A DNA stretch of 64,000 nt, taken from positions 62,001 through 126,000 of the forward strand of contig CALYLX010000095.1 in assembly GCA_944990035.1 (NCBI GenBank), written 5' to 3'. Under the pieces are notes generated by a model. It saw only the letters and a program-made list of their open reading frames with translations, was not told the DNA's origin and did no database searches. Origin of the DNA: Clitopilus passeckerianus (lineage: Eukaryota; Basidiomycota; Agaricomycetes; Agaricales; Entolomataceae). Of this stretch, positions 22,417-33,302 are shown piece by piece. Position 1 is the stretch's first letter; each line of letters begins with the position of its first letter. The translations under genes were made by a program, and so were the position numbers.

Positions 22417-25400
22417 ATGTCTGTGTTGTTCGCTCATACCGCTCCCGAGAAATCAACTATATCATCTTCAAGGTTATCGCCCGATCAGAAAACCGTGACC
22501 TTTGAAATAAAAAGTCAGTGACTGTCTGATCAATCCGGCTGGCTCTATCTGACAGTCATGATCTTTTAGTCGAAAGGGCCGAGAATATGCCCCCTCCCTC
22601 ATGGGCTCGAAAGACGAAGCGGTACTATGCCGCAATGAGAATAGGGGCTGTACAATACCGGACTCAGCCGCAGCCAGTCGGAGACAACGGGTCTGTGGTT
22701 TGGAACGAATCCTTCACCTTGTAAGTTTACAGTAGTCGCTTGACGGCGTCTTCAGAGGCATTTGCTTATATCCTTTTGGTAGCTCATTGGATGCAGATGC
22801 GATTAGGGAGCCCACGAAGACGATTATATACCGGGTCCATTCAACTCCCGGTCGTTCTGACAGTCAATTCACCACGACGGAAGAGTTCGCGTTGGTGTCA
22901 TATACCAAAACCGACGGTCAGGAGTTCTGACATGGTCATAGAACCTACGCTAACTGCTAGTTCAGAAATATTCGTGCAACTGTCCTGCGCTTCATCGCAA
23001 GACCGACCTGCCGGCCGTTTGCTGATGAGAAGGAAGATCAATGTCGCCGACCTTTCGTTGTCGATGCACATGTCAGCGTCAGGGGCCGAGGGTATTGGGG
23101 AAGAACTCGGAACTCTCACCGAGATCCAGCTCAGAAAACTGAAAGAGCTGCCGCAATCCTGGCGGGATTTTATCCAGGCTTTTCAGTCCGTGACGAAAGT
23201 GGCAAGTCATTTCGCTGAGGTACCGCCACATAAATCTCGATGATCTTCAGCTGTATTGCTAACCCCTCAACAGCTGGATACCAAGGCGAAAGTAGCAGTT
23301 GGAACCATTACCTTCGCCATACAGGTGAGGACACGGCGAACCCTACTACGAGCTTAATGGGATCTCAACTTCAAAAGGCTGTCATCAAACAGATAGATCG
23401 TGATTCTCGAGTCAGTGAACTCGTTGAAACGATGAGAACATTGTCGCTTTTCTTCGCGGATGCAAAAAAACTCAACTCGAAGCCATTTCTGGTCGATGTG
23501 CTCAAACGTCTCCTTGACTTAGTGTCCAACTGCACTTACTTTATCGTCAAGTATCAAGAGACTGAATCTTTCTGTAAGTCATGGCCCTTACTCATGGCAG
23601 CGATATCTAAGCCGTGCTTTCAGTGCAGAGAACAACCGTGCATCTAGTCAGTGACGCCGATGCATTGATATCTCAATACTCTACTGCTTTCGGAAATCTT
23701 CGCATGGAGCTTACACTCGGAGAGGCTTTACAAACCGCTGTCAACACCGAATACATCCTCAATAAAGTCAATGCTATTGGTGTGCCAGTTCTATTACGTT
23801 TCTAAACCCGTACTGAGACGTTCACCTCCGTATTTGTAGATGACACAATCCACATCCAATCTCTAAGCCGGCTTGGGAGATCTACCTGGGGCATTGGCAA
23901 ACAGTGTCTCCTTGGGACTCGACAGAAAACGATTGGGACCATCTTTGAATGGGCCTCTCGCATGGATCGTTCCATTTTCGTGCTGACGGGCCCTCCCGGT
24001 TGCGGAAAGTCGGCCATCGCGCATACAGTTGCGGAGCAACTCCAGGATATGGGGCGCTTAGGGGCGACCGTATTCCTGAACGAGGTCACCACCGGGGAGA
24101 AGACGGCCGATTTCATTGTGGGCTCCATCATTTTCGAGCTTTCCTCCCATTTTCCCGTTCTCAGAGAGAGGTTTGCTTCGCAAATCCGGTCAGATGCCAG
24201 CCTGGCTTCGACGGATATATGGCGACAACTCCGAGATATTCTCGAGGTAGCCACCGAGGACTTAGTTTGCCTCGGCCCCATCGTCATTCTCGTCGACGGG
24301 CTTGAGGAGCATACAGACCCCTACCAGGTTGGCCAGGTTCGAGCGTTGATTGCAAAGGCAGCCGTCAACCTACCAGAAAACTTCCGTTTTTTCATCACGA
24401 GCCGATCACGTCCCCAAAGTCTCGACACCCGCGATGTTGTCCATGAGATCGATTATGATCACACCGAAGAAGGCTATCTTGGCCATCTTACACCGCAGGA
24501 ATACAGCAGTTCGTGCGCTCAAAAAATCATGAAGTCTGGCGTCAATATTGGTACCCTTTCTCAGGAAGAACTGGTAGCAATGATCGAGAAGGCCTCATGC
24601 AATGCACGACTATGGGGGAATTTATTTTTCGACGCACTCCAGTCTATGCCTGCAAAGTCCCTACACTTGATTGAATCCGTTTTTGCTTCCCCTCCCTCCC
24701 CGGCAACACCTCAGCATGCCTTTGACAGCCTCTCAAGTTCTATACAACGCATACTTCTCCCGACCATAGAAGAAACACTTCTACCCTCCATACGAGAAAC
24801 CTATCTGCCCTCCGTGCAACAGGCGCTCCTGCCCTTCATCGAAAAGGCACTCCTGCCCTCCCTAGCTGAAAAGCTCGTCACTTTCGTCAATAGTTTCCCT
24901 GATGTTCGGATGTCAGATGTCTTTGTAATGGGCGATCTATTGGCCTCTGGTTTTGTATGCTTGGACCCATTGGGTACTAAGGTGCAGTCGGGCACCAGAG
25001 AAGATCACTTTGATGTCAAAAGATATAGAATCCCCCCTGGGGTCAGGATGGCGATGACTCGCTCTTTAAACCGGCCAGATTGTATTCAAAGACCGGTACG
25101 TCCTCCATTCTAACGCAGAGACCTCGCGGCTCAGTAGCATTCTCAAAGATGGAGGCTCTCAAAGAGAAGTCTATCCTTCAAGCCTGTCTATACACTTATA
25201 TGCACCTTCGAGGCAAAGAAGTCAAAACGGACGTCCAAGGAACCATCTTCCTTCGTACGCTTGTGGACTCTGAGCTGAGTGGAGATGAGGTACGTCAATT
25301 TCTGGATGGTGAGTTTGTGTCGCACGCCTTCAAGTTTGGTCTGGTAGTGATGTCCGGAAAGCGTTGAATAGCACCCCAGCAAATTTAAACATTATGATTC

Positions 25401-25895
25401 GCCCGGAAATCAATTTCTACTGGATTGAGAAACTGCTGTTGAAAGCGCCAGCTGGGGGTTGCGAGTGGATTGTCTACCACGACACATTGATCTTGCATGA
25501 CACCCACCAGACTTTTACCGTCACTACACCGGTAAGGACCCAAATTCTCACCTTGGATGACCGATAGAATCAAAAAGCCCCCACAGCCACTCTCCCAGTC
25601 AGTTTTTGACCGAATTGCCTTGATTGGGGTGCATTGGAAAGATATGGCATATTTCGCCGCACTTAGCATTTTGAGGCCTGGTTTGGGTGGGATGATTGAA
25701 GTGGAAGACTGCGGGTACACTTCTTGGATCAAAGTTGTTGGTCAAGGAGCTGATGTGGGGCTTGTCAATGAAGATGGGGAGCACATCGGGATCCGGCCTG
25801 GAGATCGGCTTCAAGTCCGACACTTCAAGTATGATAATATTACACCCAAGGACTCACCCATGCTGTGCTGTCTCGCACTTGCATTAAAGTATTAA
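22417..25895 (+). CDS. C2 - helical - STAND P-loop NTPase protein, copy N1
   Basis: NLR-like protein of about 900 residues or more. Exons 22417-22513, 22570-22720, 22783-22916 and 22966 onward were traced and keep phase exactly. A C2-like beta-domain opens the protein (VTFEIKIERAENM, then YYAAMRIG and VVWNESFTF). It is followed by an all-helical segment with IDRDSRVSELVETMRTLSLFF and CTYFIVKYQETESF, as in fungal STAND proteins. The NTPase has Walker A TGPPGCGKSAIAH, Walker B ILVDGLEE and sensor FFITSRSRP. Next come an octapeptide repeat and a C-terminal beta-rich domain with LIGVHWKDMAY. The late introns, including one of about 53 nt from 25097, were needed to keep the frame. Predicted role: nucleotide-switched sensing or allorecognition; the C2 part may bind membrane. 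Ligand unknown. Confidence 0.75.
24754..24873 (+). repeat. Five 24-nt repeats coding for an octapeptide
   Basis: Five exact-length units encode LLPTIEET, LLPSIRET, YLPSVQQA, LLPFIEKA and LLPSLAEK, all in frame within N1. The pattern is amphipathic (hydrophobic-hydrophobic-Pro then charged). Copy N3 does not show it, so it expanded in this copy or was lost elsewhere. Confidence 0.8.
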
Positions 25896-28658
25896 ATGTA
25901 TGGTTTCAGCTAATCTATGTCACAAGAATTGATTGTACGCTCTTTATGTAACGACAGAGAATGCTAGACGGCAACAAGCAACTTCGGGATCTTTGTCAGA
26001 GCGTATGACATTGACAGAAGAAGTCTCTGTAGTGGTGAAACCCATCAAGATTGTGACGTAGTGCTGCAGTCAAACCAAACAATCACCCGTCTTTCGTAGC
26101 CAGGGTTCAAAAAGGGCAAAGGGGGGGCATTTGCCATGGAAAGCACCTGAGCCAAGCCCAGCAGCAGAGCCGCGACGTTGGCAACGGCGCTTCGACAGGG
26201 TGCTCTTTCAAGCTGTAGTGTTGGGTAATGCGTACTTTTAATATTGACCTGAGCTGCTAGCTGTTTCCGCTGGCTGACCAGTCTTATAAGGCCGACGGAG
26301 ATTTGGTATAACGCCAGAGTCTCGATTGTGGAGGTGTAGTTTTGAGTTCCTAGTCATTCACGACGAAATTTTCCCGGAAAAAAGAATGCAGTACCGTAGG
26401 CCCGTGGAAATTGGCTAAACATTGGCAAATCTGACTTCCTGTGGCTCTCTAGAAATTGTGGTCTTATAGAGGTGAGGGACATGATGACTTCGTCAAGACT
26501 CCACGCACGTTCGAACTTTGAGCCAAAAAAAAAAAAAGTGACATAATGAGATCACAGAATCGCGCGTCCTAGAGTTCTCCCATGCGTCGGACTTCGGAAA
26601 GGTGGTCACTCTCATATTTTTTCAGAATACCAAGGCGAAGAGGTCGGGCGTAGTTTTGGACGCTGGTATGAACCGTACGTGCCGTGACATGACGCAATTA
26701 TTTAATCCACCTCACTCAATATCTAGCCAGATAAACCAATTTTCATTCATCTGATCAACACACAGACGCTTGACAAGGACATGAAGCGCATGTTTTCGGG
26801 ACCAAGGTAATTCTATGACGGCATAAACGCTGCCTTGGGCACGATTCCCCCGTTCGGCTTCCATCCCATGCCACCATCGTTCAGTATCTGCTGTGATACC
26901 CAATCCGTTGCGTGATTATGTGCATCATGAGCGCTGAGCTCTCAGGCAAGTTGTCGACAGTTTGATGATGGGTCATTCTCACCTCTGACAATATACCTCC
27001 TGTATCTGAATGTCTACTTCATGAACGCACTCGGCCGATGAGTAGTATGTGCGATTGAGGAACCTTGACCCTCGTCCACTATCGGCTGCCTTGCGGACTT
27101 GTGGTATCACCTCCAAGTAGCATTGCTACACAGCTGCAAGCTCCAGCATTTTTAGAATAGCATCTCCAAATATACGCTGTAGTGAGTTGTCCTTTGTGGA
27201 AGTATTCGAGACCGGTCCTGATGTCCCAGTTTCCGTCAGATTCATCCCCGCTGGCCAGCGACCAACCCCTTTCTGTCACCTACTCAAGTAGGATCATCGT
27301 CGAGACCTCAACTGCTGCTTCCAGAACTCAAGATGACAAAGTCTCGATAACAGCCTGACTGGCTGAATTCGACATCAAAAATCATAGCTGAAGGGTGCGA
27401 GACAACAACTCGTATCTCCCGGCTGGACTGAAGGTACTTCATATTTTCTTATTTCTTGGACTATCTGGTCTAACGACATATCCAGGTGGCCAGGTGGAGC
27501 AGCGAAGTGATGGATATAGTCATGGGGAACTCCGTTATCCGGGTCCCCGATAATCAACCAACTGGTAAGCCCTCTCATTCCGGACCATTGGCGCGGCGGA
27601 AATTAATGAAGACTTTGCATCTTCAGCAGCGATATCATAGGGATAACCATGGCGACGACCGACCTCTCGCCACAAATTCAGGAACGCCTGTGGAAGCAAT
27701 TCCTACGCATGTAGCACCAACGTTGACCCCAAAATTCGTCCCGTCGGGCAAGACGGTTTCAAGCTTGAGGTCAGGCTATGCTCGTGCCACGGTGCCTCAA
27801 GCGGCGATTGTTCCCTCGACCTGCCAGCCAATTTCTGTAAGGCGCTTGTGAGTCGCAGGCGTGCCTGGTGTGGTATTGAATCGGTATACGTTAGTTGGTT
27901 CCACCATCCCTACTGTGAGGAATTTATTAACATCCTTCGCTCGTAGCACCAGTTGGAATGGAGATAGCCGTTCCGCCATAGCATGCTAGCTCTCAGTTTC
28001 TGTGTTGGGTAGGTGATACGTTCGTCGTACGTCCACCTGGGCGCTAATCCGGGTCCTTTTCTTTTGACTAGCACTATGGGTTTGTGGCGGTACTCTCGTG
28101 CTTGAACCCATCAATGATGGAAAGGGATTCTTTGCTAAATTGTCTAGTTGACCTGCCAGAAAACCTGCTTGAGTAGACGGTATGGTGCATCTCCCCCTCG
28201 TTCGACATCTGAATTAAGGGTCCCTTTTTGGATCCCGAGAAGGCAAGCATTTACTGCCAGTGCACTTGACGACGTCCACTGAAAATTGCTGCGATCAGGA
28301 AGGAATATACTTCAATCTTGTTTGCCGATCTAGCTTCGATTACCGGCTTTTTTGTTCCTTACTGAGAAGAATATACACAGCCTTTGATCAAGTTTGGGTG
28401 TTCTTGTTTTGCCAACACCTCCTAGAGAATCAGCATGTACCAACGAAGGAGCAATTTTCACGGGCGCCTGCGCTTGTCACATTTGACAGGCACAACATTC
28501 CGACGTTGCGAAACGACTTCAACGAGCGTCAATCAATGGAGGCTGTTGGTCGATTTCACAGCCATAGGCTGTCCAGACGACAACAGCCTCAACGAGAATC
28601 TTAGCCCATTTAACAAAGAGTGAGCCACGCATCGACGCTTCCCTCCTAACTAGTAACA
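25896..28658. other. Long gene-poor stretch with decayed sequence
   Basis: About 2.8 kb between N1 and N2 without a gene I can support. It holds a 13-nt A run at 26527, a segment (about 26120-26215) resembling 31750-31850, and another (about 26550-26615) resembling 30870-30930, so it is built partly of duplicated island spacer. A possible kinase-like relic is listed separately. Confidence 0.5.
26712..27578 (-). pseudogene. Possible decayed protein-kinase-like fragment
   Basis: On the minus strand, three short frames appear in the order expected of a mushroom tyrosine-kinase-like domain. They are a GDPDNGVPH segment, then DIRTGLEYFHKGQ (compare the usual GLEYLH before the catalytic loop), then ERWWHGMEAERGN..GSVYAVIELPW (compare RWMAPE and DVYAF). 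No catalytic HRD or DFG motif can be read and the frames do not splice together. Weak evidence. Confidence 0.22.
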
Positions 28659-30664
28659 ATGTCTGGAGACTCCGCAAACCGGGATGGAATGATTTGTCTA
28701 ACCGGTAAGCAAATATTATGCAGTCTTAAGTAAACAAACTCTCACTTCAATCCCAGTCAAGAGACTCAAGGGTTTGCCGTCACGCCCTTGGATACACTCA
28801 CCAGGCAAGAGAAAATGGTATATTACGATGAATATCAGTAACTTCATTGGAAAAACGCCCATCCAAACTCGCCAAACGGGCTCTGAATTTGTCAGTTGGG
28901 ACCATCCCTTCCAATTGTAGGTTTGAACCCGGTTGTTTGTTGTATGTTTGACGGATTCGATGAGAATAGCACTATCCCAAGCAAGATGGTAAAAGCTTCT
29001 CCTCAAGTATCCCTCTATCGAGCTCACAAACACCGCAACGATGAGCTGGTTGCAGTGCTTGAGAGTTTTGATCTTGTGAAAAGATCACAACAGAAAGGTA
29101 TGATTTCAAGTTATCGCCTGAGGACAAGCCTTCTGAATCGTTTTCGTAGAATTCTCAATCAAATTTTTCCGGACCTCGAACAAGGCGGCGGCCTTTGGGG
29201 ATTTAGTCGCTAGTGTATGGATCAAGCCGCCAGTGCAGACTACGGGCCAAGGAAGCCCACCTTATTTGTCTGCGATCCAACTGCGAAAGTGCCTTGAAGC
29301 TCCTAAAGCCTGGCAATCTTTCCTGCGAGCTTTTAAACAGGCAATTGAACTAGCCCGTCCATTCTCAGAGGTACGATTGCGTCAAGATCACACGGCTTTG
29401 TGTTGACACCCTTTTCAGCTCAACAATACTGCCAAGGCAGCGGTCGGGGTTTGCACATTTGTTTTTACAGTACGTTGTGGCTTTCAGCTACCGCTGACGG
29501 ATATCTTAACTTTCCTGTAGGCTCTCATGAACCAAATTGAACGTGATGCCCGCGTTGAGGAACTCCGGGAACAGATGACAACTCTATTGGAGTTCTTCAC
29601 GGATGCGGGGACCCTTAGACTTGAAGCGAATGCCTTCCTGCGAGGCGTCTTGGGCCGTCTGATCCGTCAGGCATCGGAATGCACGTACTTCATCTTCCAA
29701 TACCAGGAGATAGAGTCCTTCGGTATGTGTCTCTCCGGTGGGTGTATAGAACCAAAGGGTCTGATCACCATCCAGTCCAAAGAACGGCAATACATCTCAC
29801 GGGTGGAACCGATGATATCCTTGATCGGTTCTTTGCTACATTTAGCATTTTTAGGGCCGAGCTCGCATTTGGAATGTCCCTACAGGTTGCAATAAACACT
29901 GAGTACATTCTCAATAGGGTCGATGATATAGGTAAGCCTTCTATGACTTTCACTACAATCTGGAATCAAAACTGACATGACTGCGCTCTGAAGAGGACTT
30001 GTTGCTTATCGAGCCACTCCAAGCTCTGAAGAAATGCAGTTGGCGCGATGACAAGCAGTGTGCACCTGGTACCCGGGACCCTATCATCAACCAAATCCAT
30101 GCCTGGGTTTCCGATTTCGAGCAAGGTGCCTTCGTGTTGATCGGGCCTGCTGGGTGCGGTAAAACAACCATTGCAAACACGGTGGCAGGACTATTCGATG
30201 AACTAGGACGACTCGGAGCTTGTGTGTTTCTAAATGAGCGCACTGAAGGAAGCAAAACAGCCGATGCTGTAATGAGCACCCTGCTGTACTGCCTTGGGCG
30301 GTCAAATCCGTATCTCAAGAAGCGGATCGCCGCAGCCGTTGGCATTCACCCCTCTCTCGACGGCACCAATGCAGGGCGCTATCAGAAGCTTCTTGCCGGC
30401 GTTCTGAGAGACTTAGTCCTCTATGGGCCGCTGCTCGTTGTCATTGACGGACTCCATGAACTAGAACCAAAAGATCAGCAAACGATGTACACCATTCTTA
30501 ATGAGTTGGCCCAATCCTCCCGGAGCAAACTACGAATTTTGGTCACGTCACGAGTGTGCCCACGGCCAATGAAACGCGGGAACGTGCTCTCGAGAATAAG
30601 GAACCTTACTTGGCAGCGGATCGCGCATCTGTTTGAAAAGGCCTTTTCCAAGGCTGCTAAGTGA
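28659..30664 (+). CDS. C2 - helical - STAND P-loop NTPase protein, copy N2 (C-terminally truncated)
   Basis: Paralogue of N1 and N3 with matching exon layout. The first exon, MSGDSANRDGMICLT, splices to a C2-like domain (VKRLKGLPSRPW, KRKWYITMNIS, SWDHPFQF). The helical part holds NQIERDARVEELREQMTTLL and CTYFIFQYQEIESF. The NTPase has an intact Walker A (IGPAGCGKTTIAN), Walker B VVIDGLHELE and TSR sensor (ILVTSRVCP). It then ends abruptly after AHLFEKAFSKAAK with a stop. About 450 C-terminal residues present in N1 and N3 are missing, including the beta-rich domain. It may be a genuine short form or an early pseudogene; all frames upstream are open. Confidence 0.68.
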
Positions 30665-31274
30665 TGAATTGCCTCAACATATACCTATCTAGACTGGTCT
30701 CGTACTATTGATACATTTTCTGACTAAATATGGACATCTGAGAGAGACCTATTTGTGGCAATAAGCTTATATGAATAAATATTTTTTCGCTTAGAAATAT
30801 TTAAAGATGGATGGCGAGTTTGCATTGAACATCTCCACTGAGTATTAAAAGATGGCGTTGTTAAGAATGATCACATGATCGTGTGTACAGAGCTCTCCCA
30901 GGCATCGGACCGGGACTCCGAAATATGCTCATTCCAAAGCACAAATTGAAACAGTGATGGGAAAAATTGGTACTGGAAAGTAACTTGAAAGTAACATATG
31001 ACGCTTGGAATGCACTATGTATGCTTGTTTGTAGACATGCGCAGATGTAGGCAGTAGAGACAAGTCCATTCTACGGTCCCTATCCACTTCAGCTCCTCAG
31101 TTCGCCCGACACTTTATAAACAAACGATTTGAGGCCGCATGGAATAGGAAAGAAGACGTGAAAACTGCAAAAGTGGGCTTTTGGACTTTGGTATTGCCAT
31201 AATAGGCATACGAAATTATAACAAATCCGGCGCGGATTTCTTTTGCCGAGGCGCTGACCATGAGCTGCCATGGC

Positions 31275-31425
31275 TGCCATGATCACGGCGAACAGAACCT
31301 GATCAGGCTTAGTTCCCCAGCTGATTAGGGATTGGTACAAAATGATCAGGCATTCGAGTCTGATCTGGCCTGATTAGGGGCCCTGATCATGCAAGATCAC
31401 GGTTAAATTCTGATCAGGCCCAAAT
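31275..31425. repeat. Degenerate array of CTGATCAGG-like palindromic motifs
   Basis: Within about 150 bp there are some nine close variants of CCTGATCAGG. Examples are at 31298 (CCTGATCAGG), 31321 (CTGATTAGGG), 31341 (AATGATCAGG), 31360 (CTGATCTGG), 31370 (CTGATTAGGGG), 31383 (CTGATCATG) and 31410 (CTGATCAGGCC). GATCACGG also occurs twice. Spacing is irregular. It could be a decayed tandem repeat, a transposon remnant or a cluster of protein-binding sites. Confidence 0.6.
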
Positions 31426-31749
31426 GATTTTTCCGACATATATTACATAAGAAGTGACGAGTGGTAGTAACGTCACGCACGTCAGGAACCGGCTTCAAAT
31501 TATGGGTGCGAGAGACCTTGGCAAGCAAGGTGATTACGTGCTCTGCAACGATGAAGAATGCCAGCCCCCGCGCTCAAGTAACGATTTCTCGATCTTCGCC
31601 GGCTGAGTTTGGCTCCAAAAGACGAAGCCTCCGTCGAAGTCATTCCTTGTTTCAAGAGTGTATAATCTACCAAATCAAACGCATGTCTACCCTGATTTTC
31701 CTTCCACATAAACCACACATGATTTTGGGAGATTCTTCGGTTGATTCAG

Positions 31750-31850
31750 AAAGAGGGAGGCATTTGCCTAGGGGAAGCATTTGAGCTCAGATTCCGAGTC
31801 GCGGAAGAGCCGCAACGGCGGCAACGACACTTCGAGAAAATGCTTTTTCA
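31750..31850. repeat. Island spacer repeat shared with about 26120-26215
   Basis: Both segments share blocks such as GGCATTTGCC, GAGCCGC.ACG.TGGCAACG-like sequence and CTTCGA..GGTGCT/AAATGCT in the same order and on the same strand. They mark an old duplication of the sequence downstream of the STAND genes. Confidence 0.5.
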
Positions 31851-32215
31851 CTAGATTCAGATGACCCCGCTTTTCCTCCAAGGCATCCGAATGGGCATTC
31901 TGACTGGCACCCTCCCCTCGTCCACACTCTCTCAGACCGACATGTTGATGCAATCTCGTCTACTAGAGACCGCCCAAATCGTTGGGTCCACTGTGACCCT
32001 GACTGCTACGCTTCTAGGCTTCCCGATCACAAGCATTTCAAGCCTCGAACTCGCACTTTCGCCTGAAACGATAGAGGCAATCAATCGCGCTTGAAAAAAA
32101 AAATGACCGTGAAATGCCTCGGCGGCAGTTCCTCAGTACGATACAGTTACAGCCTGGCGGCGGGATGAGTGTCAAGAGACGCGCCAATAATTGCCTCACG
32201 TGAGCGCGTTCATGA

Positions 32216-32700
32216 CATAAGCATGCACCGCTTCTGCATTGAGCTCATGCTCAAGTGGTACACGATGGACCCCAAACTGAACCACCGGGATGGCTTGCTC
32301 GACATACCGTATGATATTTCCTTCTGCATATCTCCACGTTTTTGGAGCCAAAAGATATACTGATTATACGGCAGGTGAGCTTGAACTCCTGCTTGAGCAG
32401 CGGTCATCACCGCGACTTTCACGCTAAGTATTACGAAGGATAGTCCAGCAAAGCATTGCATGAAGCAAGCTACGACCGCCTACTGTGGCTCACGGTGCTC
32501 GCTTTCTTGTAGAAGACATCTCGAGACCATGAGGCATACCTTCCCTTAGGTCCTCTGCATTTCACATCCCAAGGGCAGCCCGAAATGACTGCGTTCCGGC
32601 CTTGTTGATTCGCCAAGACGCTGCGCTCTTTTGGTGGAGAGTCACTCTCCCCGATCAAGACCTGGCGGGTCCAGTAGTCAACCTCACCTTGGGAATCCTA
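32216..32700 (+). pseudogene. Decayed copy of the F-box gene at 36577
   Basis: The nucleotide sequence follows the 5' part of the intact F-box gene closely. RDGLLDIPYD matches RNGLLDLPSD. An intron-like stretch starts after ATACGGCAG|GTGAGCTTG in both, and the next block (TCCA.CAAAGC.TT.CATGA-AGC.A.TACGACCGCCT) and the CTCTC.CCGATCAAGACCTGG block are shared. Stop codons and frameshifts interrupt it, and the downstream two thirds of the gene are missing. It sits between N2 and N3, as the intact gene sits after N3. Confidence 0.75.
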
Positions 32701-33302
32701 CCGCCAAGCTTCAAAGCTTAATCTCTTTCTGACAGCTTGCGGGATAAAGCTTTGATCAGCACTATAAAGACTGATTGTGGCGTTGGCTTAATGGCTTGAA
32801 TTTATAATGTGAACATTTCCCGACGCTTTCAAACGTGGCATTCCTCAATATACCAATCAATTTTGCGGCTTTCCTCCAACTAGAGAGCCCTTATAATTTC
32901 CTGGATGAATCTACTGACTCATGCTGTTGCCATTTCAGCATCTGATCTCTTCGTGCCCCGTGAAGCTTGTTTTATGAGCGCCTGTTTTTCCTCACACATC
33001 TGATAGCCACAGTGGGCCCGAGGCGACGAAATGAGATGGGCGAGCGTCACCTACGGGAGATGAATGTGATCCTGTTCAATGGAGCTGCCATGTGCGGAAG
33101 ACGTGGCATAATACTTAAAAGAAGTCGTCTGCCATGCCAGAACAGAGTCGGACCCACTGTAGAACAACTTTCCTAATCTCAGAATGTATGCACATTGTTT
33201 GATCTATTTGCGACCCTCTCACAATCTTCTCCGTCAGGTCTAAAGAATCCAAACTCCCCATCACTTTTCATCTTACTAGTGAGAAAATAATCTGCAGTCC
33301 GA
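32701..33302. other. Upstream region of N3
   Basis: No separate gene seen. It shows patchy similarity to the region before N2 (about 28430-28560). An ATG at 33134 could start a short first exon (MPEQSRTH) spliced over about 145 nt to the C2 exon of N3. Confidence 0.4.

Larger units (their letters stand above)
30665..32215. other. Gene-poor stretch between N2 and the F-box relic
   Basis: No gene I can support. A 77-codon frame at 31861-32094 has no recognisable motif. The stretch holds a GATC-centred degenerate array (listed separately) and spacer segments related to those after N1. Confidence 0.45.

Noticed and set aside
25080..25370. Apparent frameshift in N1 near its C-terminal region
   Set aside because: A 53-nt GT-AG intron with a CTAAC branch site restores the frame and matches the continuous N3 sequence.
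26527..26539. Poly(A) run as a retrotransposon tail
   Set aside because: No target-site duplication or reverse-transcriptase remnant can be seen nearby; a homopolymer alone is not enough.
31861..32094. 77-codon open frame with hydrophobic segments
   Set aside because: No start context, splice continuation or recognisable motif; lies in decayed spacer.
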